Part shown: in pieces, positions 55,639 to 64,000 of the stretch | How positions within the stretch are numbered: the stretch's first letter is position 1 | Layout: each line of letters begins with the position of its first letter | Source: Desulfoluna sp. | GTDB lineage: Bacteria > Desulfobacterota > Desulfobacteria > Desulfobacterales > Desulfolunaceae | Direction of reading: 5' to 3' | NCBI RefSeq assembly: GCF_030145185.1 | Contig: NZ_JAQYWB010000003.1 | Span: 1 to 64,000, forward strand | DNA: 64,000 nt | Notes under the pieces: generated by a model | Database searches by the model: none | What the model saw: the letters and a program-made list of their open reading frames with translations, nothing else | Told to the model about the DNA's origin: nothing | Made by a program: the position numbers and the translations under genes

Positions 55639-57084
55639 ATGGAATATGAAGTCGTCATTGGCCTTGAAATACACGCCCAGCTGAAAACCAACACGAAAAT
55701 CTTCTGCGGCTGTTCCACCGCCTTTGGGGCGGAGCCCAACAGCCAGACCTGTCCGGTCTGTACCGGGATGCCTGGTGTGCTGCCGGTGTTGAACAAAACG
55801 GCGGTGGCCTATGCGGCCCGGGCCGGGGTGGCCACGAACTGCACCATCAATCGGGTGAACCGGTTTGCCCGGAAGAACTATTTTTACCCGGATCTGCCCC
55901 TGGGCTATCAGATCACCCAGTTTGCACTGCCCATTGCCGAGCACGGTCATCTGGATATCGAGCTGCCGGACGGCGGTACCAAGCGTATCGGCATCACCCG
56001 GATTCATATGGAGAATGACGCTGGCAAGCTTAACCACGATCCCATGCGTCCCATCAGCCTGGTGAACCTCAACCGGGCCGGGGTTCCCTTGATCGAGATT
56101 GTCTCCGAGCCAGACATGCGCTCCGCCGCAGAGGCCGGCGTTCTCGTGCGGAAGATGCATCAGCTCGTGCGGCATATCGGGGTGTGCGACGGCAACATGG
56201 AAGAGGGGAGCCTGCGCTGTGACGCCAACGTCTCCCTGCGTCCCAAAGGCCAGGAAGAGTTCGGGACCCGCACCGAGATGAAAAACTTAAACTCCTTCCG
56301 AAACATCGAGCGGGCCATTCGCTACGAGATCAGCCGCCAGACCGATATCCTGGATAACGGGGGCGAGGTGATCCAGGAAACCCGCCTCTGGAACGCCGAC
56401 AAGGAGATCTCCACCTCCATGCGCAGCAAAGAGGATGCCCACGATTACCGGTATTTCCCCGATCCCGACCTCCTGCCCGTGGTGATCGATGATGCCTGGT
56501 ACGATGAGATCGTGAAGAGCCTGCCCGAACTGCCCGATGCCATGAAGGCGCGTTACGTGGAAACCTTAGGTCTTCCCGTGGGCGATGCCGAGGTGCTGAC
56601 CTCCACCCTCGAACTGGCCACCTATTTTGATGCCTGCCTGGCCGCACTGGGGACCCCAACGCCCAAACAGGCCAAGCTGGCAGCCAACTGGGTCATGGGC
56701 TCGGTGCTCGCCCTGCTGCACACCGAAGGCATGAGCCTGGCGACGGTCCCGGTTTCAGCCGACATGCTGGCCGGACTCCTCACCCTGGTGGAAAAAGACG
56801 TCATCAGCGGCACCATGGCCAAGACCGTCTTCGAAGAGATGGCGGCAACTGGCAAAGAGGCCAAAATCATTGTCGAGGAGAAGGGCCTCGCCCAGGTCTC
56901 CGATACCTCCGAGATCGAAGGCATCGTCGATACCATCCTCGCCAATAACCCCAGCGAAGTGGAAGCCTTCCGCGGCGGCAAGAAAAAGCTCATGGGCTTC
57001 TTCGTGGGCCAGGTCATGAAAGCCACCAAAGGCAAAGGCAACCCCAAGGTGGTGAATCAGCTCCTGGGCGAAAAGCTGAAATAG
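55639..57084 (+). CDS. gatB: Aspartyl/glutamyl-tRNA(Asn/Gln) amidotransferase subunit B
   Basis: 481 residues. [13 protein letters not shown] start, the zinc cysteines CGCS/CPVC (about 25-43), [14 protein letters not shown] and the C-terminal YqeY-like tail are typical. With GatA and GatC (not in the window) it converts misacylated Glu-tRNA-Gln to Gln-tRNA-Gln. The ATG at 55639 has GGAG 6 nt upstream; an in-frame GTG at 55627 is less likely. Its last 12 codons appear again, degenerate, at 57280-57315. Confidence 0.95.
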   Translation: MEYEVVIGLEIHAQLKTNTKIFCGCSTAFGAEPNSQTCPVCTGMPGVLPVLNKTAVAYAARAGVATNCTINRVNRFARKNYFYPDLPLGYQITQFALPIAEHGHLDIELPDGGTKRIGITRIHMENDAGKLNHDPMRPISLVNLNRAGVPLIEIVSEPDMRSAAEAGVLVRKMHQLVRHIGVCDGNMEEGSLRCDANVSLRPKGQEEFGTRTEMKNLNSFRNIERAIRYEISRQTDILDNGGEVIQETRLWNADKEISTSMRSKEDAHDYRYFPDPDLLPVVIDDAWYDEIVKSLPELPDAMKARYVETLGLPVGDAEVLTSTLELATYFDACLAALGTPTPKQAKLAANWVMGSVLALLHTEGMSLATVPVSADMLAGLLTLVEKDVISGTMAKTVFEEMAATGKEAKIIVEEKGLAQVSDTSEIEGIVDTILANNPSEVEAFRGGKKKLMGFFVGQVMKATKGKGNPKVVNQLLGEKLK

Positions 57085-57100
57085 CGAAAAGATAAAAAAA

Positions 57101-57390
57101 AGCCTCCGGCGGCCCTGCCGGGGGCCAACCTTTTGCCTGATTTTATAAAGACGGGTTTGCCAAACAGGTTTTAAGGGATCCGTCGGTGGTGGGTGCCTTT
57201 CGGGTGATACTTTAAAGCCCCTGCTCTTCAAAGAGAGCAGGGGCTTTTTTTGTTGGCTATGGGGGGCTTTAAGGGGGCCGGTGGTGAATCAGCGCTTAGG
57301 CGAAAAGCTAAAAAAGTGCCTCCGGCGGCCCTGCCGGGGGCTAAACTTTTGCCTGATTTTATAAAGACGAGTTTAACAAACAGGTCTTAA
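57101..57390 (+). repeat. Two direct family-B copies with a duplicated gatB 3' end
   Basis: Family-B copies at 57101-57174 and 57317-57390 share GCCTCCGGCGGCCCTGCCGG, TTTTGCCTGATTTTATAAAG and AAACAGGT..TTAA. In front of the second copy, 57280-57310 repeats the gatB 3' end (GGTGGTGAATCAG then GGCGAAAAGCT) with drift and no stop in place. So a segment of about 220-230 bp spanning the gene end and the repeat was duplicated in tandem. Confidence 0.85.
57214..57250 (+). terminator. Terminator after gatB
   Basis: AAAGCCCCTGCTC, 8-nt loop, GAGCAGGGGCTTTTTTT: 13-bp stem with T-run. It lies 130 bp after the stop, between the two family-B copies. Confidence 0.9.
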
Positions 57391-57414
57391 ATACATGTTT
57401 CTGATTTACGTCGA

Positions 57415-57600
57415 CTCAGGCGCGTATGTGATTTGACCCGAGGCATCCGCCTTCGCCCGTATCTGTGTGTCATCACTCAATCCGCATCGGTGGGCTACGG
57501 CGCGACAAGGGATCCGTCTTCGCCTTCGGCTACGCCGTGACATGGGGGGAAAACGCATTCGCAAATCAGCTTTCAAGGTGGCCCACCTTGCCGCCGGAGG
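57415..57600 (-). repeat. Family-A arm with insertion, downstream of gatB
   Basis: Inverse copy ending GCATTCGCAAATCAGC, TTTCAAGGTGGCCCACCTTG, CCGCCGGAGG; the inner part carries the same CGCCTTCGCCCGTATCTG-type insertion as the queA-tgt element. The following 57601-58398 has no gene: it holds GGGCGCGCCGTGCTCCG (about 57727, also at 14309) and, at 58325-58371, a GTAACGATTTAGC end like the MITE termini followed by a 10-bp hairpin (AGCTTGTGCC/GGCACAAGCT). Confidence 0.7.
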
Positions 57601-58398
57601 TTTTTTTTGCTGAACACGGCGCACCCAAGAGGGTGCTGTGGTGCATCGACTCCAATGCCAAAGCCCTGTCAGTGTTTCCGTTCGGCGGGAGCCATCTCTC
57701 TTCAATTTCTCAACGGTGTTGTTTTTCGGGCGCGCCGTGCTCCGTCGCGGCATTTACGTGATACCGGTGGGAGGGAGTCGTTCGTTGGGATGTGATAACG
57801 GATGCGAGGCAAGTTTTGGCTGTTACTGTGGTTCGGGCCGGGGCCAAGCCCTCAGCAAAAAAGCCGCGGCGAAACACCCGATACCCCTCGTCCCTCCACG
57901 TCTTCCCCGGCTGCACGGGAAAACGGATCCGATTGTGCCGTTTCTCAGTCCGATACTTGCCACCTTTTGTATCGCCAAGTGACCGGGGATCCATGCCTGG
58001 GTTTACGCCACACATCAACATGATGGAGGCCTTGGTCATCGTTTGGGCCGCGACCTTTAAAAAACCGAGAAAGACGAACCGAATCGGAGCGCCGCACTCC
58101 TGTGCGGCTTTTTAGTTCGTCGTTGTCCATGCTGCACCGGAGTGCGGCGTGCAAGGGGGATGCGAGGGAGAGTGCGCCTGCGCACCGCGAAGAATCGTAA
58201 TGTTCATGAAAGCCCATCTACGGATGACCCGGACGCAGCATATAAATGGCGAGAGGTGTTGGTTTTCAGGACAAAGGAGGGGGTCGCCTGAGGTGGATTG
58301 GGCGGAAAGGGTGACAACGATGAAGTAACGATTTAGCTTGTGCCTCCGGCAGGACTGCGGGGGCACAAGCTCACCCGTTAAGAAAAATCAGCAAAAAA

Positions 58399-58424
58399 AA
58401 AGGCCCGCCAAATGGCGGGCCTTT
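58399..58424 (-). terminator. Terminator of the porin gene
   Basis: AAAGGCCCGCC-AAAT-GGCGGGCCTTT; on minus a run of nine Ts follows. It lies 35 bp past the porin stop. Confidence 0.93.
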
Positions 58425-58458
58425 CTTAATCAACTCAGCCGATCAGGGTTGCTTTAAA

Positions 58459-59610
58459 TTAGAAAGCAACGTTGATTTTGGCGTAACCGTCGATTCGAGC
58501 ATCTTTCATGTAGTCGAGATCCAGGGTAGCGATTCCGCAAGAGAGAGTTACAGCATCAGACGCTTTGAAATAAGCGTTGAGATCTGCTTCGTAGCCATCC
58601 TGGTTATTGCCAGCTGCGTTGTCGTCCAGATTGTCGAGGATTGCGGCAACAGCACCGTCAACGGAGATCTTTTCAGTCAGGCTTTTGGAAACGCCCACTT
58701 TGAAGAGGTTAGCACCGTCGATTTCAACGTTATCAGTTGCGATGTCCATGATGGCAAGCTCATCACCAGTTTTGAAGGCTTTGTTATCGTCTTCGGAGCT
58801 GTAGATACCGGCAACGGTAACACCAAGAGCTGCAACAGTGGTGTCAGCCTGTACGTAAAGACCATAGGTTTTCGCATCACGTGCTTCGTCATCTTCGTAA
58901 ACTACTTCAGCGGTCAGGTCGACGTTGGCGATTTTACCGGTAGTGTAGACCATCATCTTGGTGTTGGTTTTGTCAGCCAGCTGCTTGTCCAGGTAGTAGA
59001 AGGCAGGTGTGATCTCGAAACCGCCAGCCTTAAGAGTAAGGGCAAGCTGATACGCATCGGTATCTTTGTCAACAGCATCGGTTTCGTCAATTTTTTGTGT
59101 CTTGGCAGTTACGGAACCGAAGGGGAGGTCCATGGTACCCTGGAGGAAGTATTCTTTGTCGGCATCATCGTTGAAAGCAGTACCAAAGCTGTTACCGTTT
59201 CCATCGATACCACCGGAGAAGGCGAAGCCGTTCCCGAAGTTGTGATCCATCTTGGCCGTGGTGACCTGGAGGTGGTTCTGAGCTTCACCTGAAACAGCAG
59301 AGCCTTCTTTTGTTGTATCGAAAGCTCCATCATCATCAGAATCTACAAGAACCTTTACAGGAACTGAATCAGTACCAACGCCTTTATCCCAGTTGTTGTC
59401 GAAGGCTTCAACAACGATAGTGGCTGAGGTGTTTTCATCAACGATGAACTGAGTTTTTACTTCAAAGTCAGATTCGTAAGTACTAACATCTTTCCCAGTA
59501 TCAACGTAGTTACCTTTGATGAAAAAAGAACCGTTCATCTTTACTTCTGCGAAGGCAGGAGCAGCGATGAAAAGACCAGCGAGCATTGCAGCGAACACTT
59601 TCTTGAACAT
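58459..59610 (-). CDS. Outer-membrane porin-like beta-barrel protein
   Basis: 383 residues. A clean signal peptide (MFKKVFAAMLAGLFIAAPAFA, cleaved before EVKM) and a C-terminal aromatic residue (..KINVAF) mark an outer-membrane beta-barrel. The body alternates short hydrophobic strands with very acidic loops (Asp/Glu-rich, e.g. DSDDDGAFD), perhaps cation-selective or salt-adapted. Ribosome site AAGGAGATTTTAA. DNA here is less GC-rich than neighbours, as often seen in highly expressed porin genes. Family not resolvable by eye. Confidence 0.82.
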   Translation of the reverse strand: MFKKVFAAMLAGLFIAAPAFAEVKMNGSFFIKGNYVDTGKDVSTYESDFEVKTQFIVDENTSATIVVEAFDNNWDKGVGTDSVPVKVLVDSDDDGAFDTTKEGSAVSGEAQNHLQVTTAKMDHNFGNGFAFSGGIDGNGNSFGTAFNDDADKEYFLQGTMDLPFGSVTAKTQKIDETDAVDKDTDAYQLALTLKAGGFEITPAFYYLDKQLADKTNTKMMVYTTGKIANVDLTAEVVYEDDEARDAKTYGLYVQADTTVAALGVTVAGIYSSEDDNKAFKTGDELAIMDIATDNVEIDGANLFKVGVSKSLTEKISVDGAVAAILDNLDDNAAGNNQDGYEADLNAYFKASDAVTLSCGIATLDLDYMKDARIDGYAKINVAF

Positions 59611-59763
59611 TTAAAATCTCCTTATCGTTCAGGTTTCGAGTCGTCCCCCGGCGCGTTGGCCTTGAAGCTTTTGGACAGGTCCCTTGAAGGCGCGTCAGAC
59701 CGATCGTAGGCAGCAAGCACGAGAGTGCCGGATTTGACCATGTCTCCGATTTCACAGGAAAGG

Positions 59764-59886
59764 TGTCACATGTCTATTGAGGAAGATGCTCATAAAAATC
59801 AACGATTAACCTTCCGGCATGTGACAACAAAGCTGCTTGGCGGATCTTACAAAGTAACATTTCAATCATTGTTACCTTAATTAAGG
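59764..59886. promoter_or_regulatory. Inverted repeats upstream of the porin gene
   Basis: TGTCACATG (59764-59772) and CATGTGACA (59818-59826) are exact inverted 9-mers 45 bp apart. GTAACA (59854-59859) and TGTTAC (59870-59875) form another pair, and CCTTAATTAAGG (59875-59886) is a perfect palindrome. These AT-rich sites suggest regulated porin transcription; no single promoter stands out. The remaining spacer to the next gene (59887-60246) is AT-rich without genes. Confidence 0.4.
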
Positions 59887-60246
59887 TTATGTTTTTAAAA
59901 AATTTAATGGTGAATGTCAATATAATTTTATGATTTTTGAGGGGATTTCTGCTTGATGATCATCCATAAAAACAAAGGGATATACATAACATGTTCACTG
60001 ATTAGAAAAAACTTCACCCCACGGGAATATGGTGATAGTCTCAAAAAATCGAAAAATTTTCATGTTGACACCCGAAATTATTAACCCTGCGGGTAAAGCA
60101 GCGATAGCTGATGAATGCAATCATTTTAATTAAACTGATATTTTCACCGCCTGATCTGCCATGCGTTAAATGGCCGGGTTGATACATTAAAATTGTATTT
60201 TTTATTTCAGGCTGGATGCGGTGTTTCTACCGAAGAGAGGATGGTT

Positions 60247-61689
60247 ATGAATGTGTCTATAAAGAAGCGGGTTGTCGGCTTGATGACAACGATGGTGTTC
60301 CTGTTTGCCGGCGTGGCCATGGGGGCTCAGCCCTGTCTGTCCATTCATGAGGTGTCCTATAACGGACCCGAGTCGAGTCGGTATTTGAAAACTGGGGTTT
60401 CTCAGATGGTGGAAAACCATCTGGGAGAGGCCGGGGTCTCTGTTCAGGACACCTGCGAGGGCGGAGCCCTGGCGATCAGTGTCACCCTGTTCGGAGGGAC
60501 GGCCAACCTGGGGGCGAGCATTGAGAAGACCGGGTATCACTTCTCCCGTTCGGGGACGGAAGCGGAGTTGATCGGCTTTGTTCAGGAGCTCGCCAGCGAG
60601 GTGGCCGGAAACATCACCGGAACGGTTCCCCCGTCTTCTGTCCCGGCCTCTGATAAAAAGGCAATACGACCCACGGCTCCTGTGCCAGTGCCCTCGGTCG
60701 AAGCCTATCGAAGTGATGTGTTTCCCTTGCAGATCCAGAGTGTGGCCATGGGGGACCTTGACGGGGACGGCGTCATGGAGGCCGTGGCCGCTTCTCAGGG
60801 AACCCTGCAGCTCCTGTCGGTTTCCCCTGATGCCATTGCCGAGACGGCGCGCGTGAGCTTGCCCCATTACCTGAAGCCCGTGCGCCTGGATCTCCTCGAT
60901 TTTGATGGGGACGGAAAACCCGAGGTGATTTTGTCCACCCTGCATGCCGCGAGTCAGGCTCCGTTGTCTTTGGTGTATCGGCATGATGGGACCACCCTGG
61001 TTCAGGTCGGGAAAGCTGCCCCATTTATGACCGCTGTGGTCAATCTTCCTGAAGGGCACGGGCGCGGTTGTATCGCTCAGAGGCTTCAGGGAATCGATTT
61101 CTGGGGTGATATCTATCAGGTGACTCTCGAGGCCCAGGGCTTGGCGTTGGGGCAGCCACTGGACATGGGGGATGACTTTACCCTTTTGGGCTGGGGCCGG
61201 GCACCGGTTCAAAAAAGTGAGGAACAGGGTCTGTACCGGCTCTCCGAGGAAGGACGCCTTGGGTTTTGGAACGACACCAAGACCAGTGTCTACCGAAGCG
61301 ATGAAAACTTTGGCGGGTCCCAGATTTTTCTCTCCAAAACAGAAGGGTCGAATGAGCAGGAGGAGCGTCGGTACCTTGTGTCCCGGGTGCAGGCCGTGGA
61401 GACGGACCTTATTAAAGGGGTGGGGGTCTCGCAGAACAAAGACGCCCTGGGGCATTTATTCCAGGGTATGAGGCGATACAAAGACGGCCGCGTGGTGGTC
61501 ATGGGCTGGAATGGGTATGAGCTGGCCCCCCTGGCGACCACGCCTTCATTCAAAGGCTTTATTTCCGACTTTAGCGTTGTGGACCGTAACGGAGACGGCG
61601 AGCTGGAGGCTTTCTTCTCTGTCGTGAACAAAAAGGGGGGGCTTTCCGGAAAAGCGCGTTCCTATTTTGTTTTGTCTCCTCTGAAGTAA
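60247..61689 (+). CDS. Exported FG-GAP/VCBS-type repeat protein of unknown function
   Basis: 480 residues. Signal peptide (KKRVVGLMTTMVFLFAGVAMG, cleaved near residue 27). The N-terminal about 120 residues are a small alpha/beta domain; then three calcium-type motifs, GDLDGDGVMEAV, LDFDGDGKPEVI and VDRNGDGELEAFF, spread over an incomplete beta-propeller. Likely periplasmic or surface. The first methionines of the frame (60193-) lack a ribosome site; AGAGG lies before ATG 60247. A terminator follows 50 bp downstream, so it is a single-gene unit. Confidence 0.75.
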   Translation: MNVSIKKRVVGLMTTMVFLFAGVAMGAQPCLSIHEVSYNGPESSRYLKTGVSQMVENHLGEAGVSVQDTCEGGALAISVTLFGGTANLGASIEKTGYHFSRSGTEAELIGFVQELASEVAGNITGTVPPSSVPASDKKAIRPTAPVPVPSVEAYRSDVFPLQIQSVAMGDLDGDGVMEAVAASQGTLQLLSVSPDAIAETARVSLPHYLKPVRLDLLDFDGDGKPEVILSTLHAASQAPLSLVYRHDGTTLVQVGKAAPFMTAVVNLPEGHGRGCIAQRLQGIDFWGDIYQVTLEAQGLALGQPLDMGDDFTLLGWGRAPVQKSEEQGLYRLSEEGRLGFWNDTKTSVYRSDENFGGSQIFLSKTEGSNEQEERRYLVSRVQAVETDLIKGVGVSQNKDALGHLFQGMRRYKDGRVVVMGWNGYELAPLATTPSFKGFISDFSVVDRNGDGELEAFFSVVNKKGGLSGKARSYFVLSPLK

Positions 61690-61739
61690 TGTTCTGAAGG
61701 ACGTTCTTTCGGGAACACCTGATTTGACGTGGAAAGATG

Positions 61740-61774
61740 GCGTCACCCCAAACGGGGGGTGACGCTATTTTTTT
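61740..61774 (+). terminator. Terminator after the FG-GAP protein gene
   Basis: GCGTCACCCC (61740-61749) and GGGGTGACGC (61756-61765) followed by TATTTTTTTT. Confidence 0.9.
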
Positions 61775-61950
61775 TGTGCGCGGAGGGGCCGGGCATTTTT
61801 GAGGCGCACCCCTTGCGTTGCGTGGGATGCTTGTCGGATAAATGTGAGCGACTGGGGCTTAAATAAGATAAAACTCTGGAAATAAAGGGTAAGCGGTGCT
61901 TTTTGCCGTGGCGAATGATCATCTGCGTTGATGAAGGTCCTAAATTCAAC

Positions 61951-62031
61951 TTGACAAATGGGGTCGTCTTTCCTATTCATCTACTTTAATAATATTCACC
62001 TCGCACATGAAGTAAATGTGAAGCACATTTA
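61951..62031 (+). promoter_or_regulatory. sat promoter with downstream palindrome
   Basis: TTGACA (61951-61956), 17-nt spacer, TATTCA (61974-61979): a strong sigma70-type promoter about 95 bp upstream of sat. TAAATGTG-AAG-CACATTTA (62013-62031) is a perfect palindrome within the transcribed leader, a candidate operator. Rex is known to repress sat in Desulfovibrio vulgaris, but this palindrome is not a standard Rex site, so the regulator is open. Confidence 0.65.
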
Positions 62032-62082
62032 TTCAATTATATTTCCAAGTCATTTTTTTCTCTAACGAAAGGAGACGTGCAC

Positions 62083-63354
62083 ATGTCCAATTTAGTTGCT
62101 CCCCATGGCGGAAAAGGTCTTACTATTTGCCTTCTTGAAGGGTCTGAGAAGGAAGCGGAACTGAAAAAAGCGGAAGGTCTCAAAAAGATTACCATCAGCC
62201 CCCGTGCTGAAGGCGACCTTATTATGATGGGTATCGGCGGCTTCAGCCCCCTGACAGGTTTTATGGGTAAGGCTGACTGGAAAAGCGTTTGCGATAACTT
62301 TCTGATGGCTGATGGTACCTTCTGGCCCATCCCCGTAACCCTCGACGCTTCCAAAGAAGACGCAGCCGCCATCACCGCGGGTGACGAGGTTGCACTGGTA
62401 ACTGCTGCCGGCGAGATTATGGCCACCATGAAGGTCTCCGAGAAATTTGAGATGACCGAAGCGGACAAGCGTTACGAGTGCGAGAAAGTCTTCATGGGCG
62501 AAGGCACTCCGACTGCTGAAGAGTTCTGGAAAATTGCCGAAGAAGATCACCCCGGCGTTCAGATGGTCATGAACCAGAAAGAGTTCAACCTGGCCGGTAC
62601 GGTTAAGGTTCTCTCCGAAGGCGAATACCCCGAGAAGTACAAAGGGGTTTACCTCACTCCCGCAGAGTCCCGTGCTATCTTTGACGAGCGTGGATGGAGC
62701 ACCGTTGCAGCCCTTCAGCTTCGTAACCCCATGCATCGTTCCCATGAATATCTGGCAAAGCTTGCCGCTGAGGTGTGTGATGGCGTGTTCATCCACTCTC
62801 TCGTGGGTAACCTCAAGCCCGGGGATATTCCTGCGGAAGTTCGCGTTAAGTGCATTGATACCCTCGTAGACAAGTATTTCGTTAAAGAGAACGTTCTGCA
62901 GGGTGGATACCCCTTGGATATGCGTTATGCCGGTCCCCGTGAAGGACTCCTCCACGCCACCTTCCGTCAGAACTACGGTGTCTCCAAGATGATCATCGGC
63001 CGTGACCATGCAGGTGTTGGCGATTTCTACGGCATGTTCGAAGCTCAGGATCTTTTTGATAAGATTCCCCAGCCCGAAGAAGCCGGCAAGCGTCTCCTCT
63101 GCGAGCCCCTGAAAATCGACTGGACCTTCTACTGCAAGAAGTGCGACGGTATGGCTTCTCTGCGTACCTGCCCCCACGGCAAAGAAGACCGCGTGATTCT
63201 TTCCGGCACCATGCTTCGTAAAGGCCTCTCCGAAGGGACCGTGATTCCTGATCACTTCGGTCGTGAAGAAGTTCTCGTTATTCTTCGCGCCTACTATGCC
63301 GGTCTGACTGAAAAAGTTGAGATCAAAACCCACGCTGCCGCTCTCGGCAAATAG
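62083..63354 (+). CDS. sat: Sulfate adenylyltransferase (ATP sulfurylase), dissimilatory type
   Basis: 423 residues. It activates sulfate with ATP to APS, the first step of dissimilatory sulfate reduction. Active-site [11 protein letters not shown], the GRDHAGVG segment and the C-terminal zinc cysteines (CKKCDG..TCPHG) are present; there is no APS-kinase domain. AAAGGAG lies 8 nt before ATG 62083; an in-frame GTG 6 bp upstream is less likely. Codon use is biased as in highly expressed genes. Single-gene unit with strong promoter and terminator. Confidence 0.96.
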   Translation: MSNLVAPHGGKGLTICLLEGSEKEAELKKAEGLKKITISPRAEGDLIMMGIGGFSPLTGFMGKADWKSVCDNFLMADGTFWPIPVTLDASKEDAAAITAGDEVALVTAAGEIMATMKVSEKFEMTEADKRYECEKVFMGEGTPTAEEFWKIAEEDHPGVQMVMNQKEFNLAGTVKVLSEGEYPEKYKGVYLTPAESRAIFDERGWSTVAALQLRNPMHRSHEYLAKLAAEVCDGVFIHSLVGNLKPGDIPAEVRVKCIDTLVDKYFVKENVLQGGYPLDMRYAGPREGLLHATFRQNYGVSKMIIGRDHAGVGDFYGMFEAQDLFDKIPQPEEAGKRLLCEPLKIDWTFYCKKCDGMASLRTCPHGKEDRVILSGTMLRKGLSEGTVIPDHFGREEVLVILRAYYAGLTEKVEIKTHAAALGK

Positions 63355-63394
63355 CATGGGCTTTCACCCCTGACAGGGTGATATCGTTTGTTTG

Positions 63395-63428
63395 AAAAAG
63401 GGCGGTGCAGCAATGCACCGCCCTTTTT
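63395..63428 (+). terminator. Terminator after sat
   Basis: AAAAAGGGCGGTGCA, loop GCAA, TGCACCGCCCTTTTT: a 15-bp stem including A/T flanks. Confidence 0.95.
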
Positions 63429-63603
63429 GTATTTATCGGAGAAGTAAGGGTCATTCTGGGGTCCTGGTCATTAACCTGAGAAAGGGTCTGGATTCAGACG
63501 TTTCATCCTTCCTCCGGGTGACCGCAATCTTTTTAAAATTCGCTTGTCAAACCTATCGAAAAAAATGGGCTAAAGTCCGCTGGAGGCACAAGCTGAATAG
63601 GAA

Positions 63604-63986
63604 CTGTTATTGTAACTATTCAGCGATCCATTTTTTCTTTATGGCCCCCGGTCTGACATCACCCTACGCTTTTCGTCTTTCCCGCGCAGGCGGGAATCCA
63701 TGTATGAAAATCCGTATCGTCCTCATTTTTACAATGACGTACCGGGTGGATGCATAGGGGTGCGCCGTGCGCACCGTCAGGCGTATCGTAAACCGGAAAC
63801 ACCGCATTTTGAAATAAGACTCGTGGTCATCGTTAACTTGCGAGGCTGAGGGTCCTCTCTACGGTAGAAGGTGCGGGAGCCGCACCCTAGGCGGTGATGA
63901 AAAGACGCGACGTATTGGCATTTGAATCTTTCTGTCATTTGCCTCGAACGACCTGGCGAAGGCAAGCTGAATAGTTACCTGTTATT
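63604..63986. mobile_element. MITE-like element with perfect IS66-type ends and 8-bp target duplication
   Basis: GTAACTATTCAGC (63612-63624) and its exact reverse complement GCTGAATAGTTAC (63966-63978) bound a 367-bp element. CTGTTATT lies directly outside both ends (63604-63611 and 63979-63986). The interior has no gene; it holds a TTCCCGC..GCGGGAA palindrome (63679-63696) and two family-D hairpins (63759-63775, 63870-63886). Just upstream, GGAGGCACAAGCTGAATAG (63582-63600) is a decayed right end of a related element. GTAA ends and 8-bp duplications are IS66-family features, so it is probably mobilised by an IS66 transposase elsewhere. Confidence 0.85.
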
Positions 63987-64000
63987 TAATGTTTGGTCTT

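Noticed and set aside
58325-58371. Complete third MITE downstream of gatB
   Set aside because: GTAACGATTTAGC resembles a left end, but no matching right end with an 8-bp duplication of ACGATGAA is found, so it is only a relic.
62092-63357. 421-aa frame antisense to sat
   Set aside because: sat is unmistakable by its active-site and zinc motifs; the antisense frame is a coding-bias artefact.

Overview
The window looks like chromosomal DNA of a Gram-negative, anaerobic, probably marine sulfate reducer of the Desulfobacterota. The support is a full-length dissimilatory-type ATP sulfurylase gene (sat) with a strong promoter, a rubredoxin, a Na+-pumping biotin decarboxylase/transcarboxylase operon, a glycine-betaine-type (BCCT) transporter, a typical outer-membrane porin, archaeal-type ProRS, and the deltaproteobacterial rpiB-glyA-comEB-nrdR-ribD-ribE-ribBA-ribH-nusB gene order. 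A Desulfoluna/Desulfobacteraceae-like host is my guess; the sequence alone does not prove genus.

Layout. 0.4-7.9 kb (minus): a peptide ABC importer (dppA-B-C-D-F) ending in peptidase T, so import and cytoplasmic hydrolysis of small peptides are linked. 8.4-9.6 kb (plus): a Dabb-domain protein and a small lipoprotein with a HEIGH zinc-protease motif. 9.7-20.7 kb (minus): a catabolic acyl-CoA operon made of two acyl-CoA dehydrogenases, a three-part biotin-dependent acyl-CoA carboxylase (CT, BC and separate BCCP), an enoyl-CoA hydratase, an AtuA-type protein and a TetR regulator. This resembles the Atu/Liu (acyclic terpene or leucine/isovalerate) pathways. 21.7-24.1 kb (plus): a BCCT transporter followed by a trypsin-fold protein that has lost its catalytic serine. 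24.2-29.2 kb (minus): the (p)ppGpp synthetase/hydrolase, then ispG-proS. 29.6-30.4 kb (plus): an internally duplicated Cys-containing protein and a CX4C rubredoxin. 30.6-40.1 kb (minus): a housekeeping supercluster (rpmF, fabG, acpP, rpiB, glyA, comEB, nrdR, ribD/E/BA/H, nusB, MBL hydrolase). 40.5-42.2 kb (plus): gltX and tRNA-Gln(CTG). 42.4-49.1 kb (minus): a MEMO1-like protein and the oadG-oadA-oadB plus mmdA cluster. 49.9-54.8 kb (minus): an aminotransferase, then DUF2065-queA-tgt. 55.6-63.4 kb: gatB, an acidic porin, an FG-GAP protein and sat.

The most unusual feature is in the spacers. A dispersed, palindromic repeat family (called A here; GCCTCCGGCGGC end plus an AAGGTG..CACCTT hairpin) sits in most spacers of the peptide, acyl-CoA and queuosine operons, usually as two inverted copies. 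One copy begins just after the stop codon of the upstream gene and the other ends about 20-50 nt before the next start codon. It is absent inside the fab/rib, ispG/proS and oad operons. A second family (B) flanks gatB. At 55104-55497 A and B modules lie inside an element with 13-bp imperfect inverted ends and an exact 8-bp direct repeat (TCAAAAAG). A second element at 63612-63978 has perfect 13-bp inverted ends and an exact 8-bp direct repeat (CTGTTATT). Both have the architecture of non-autonomous IS66-type elements (MITEs), which suggests how the repeats may spread.

Start codons were moved inward from the longest open frames wherever a Shine-Dalgarno sequence and family length supported it. 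In several genes the upstream in-frame extension is only translated repeat DNA.
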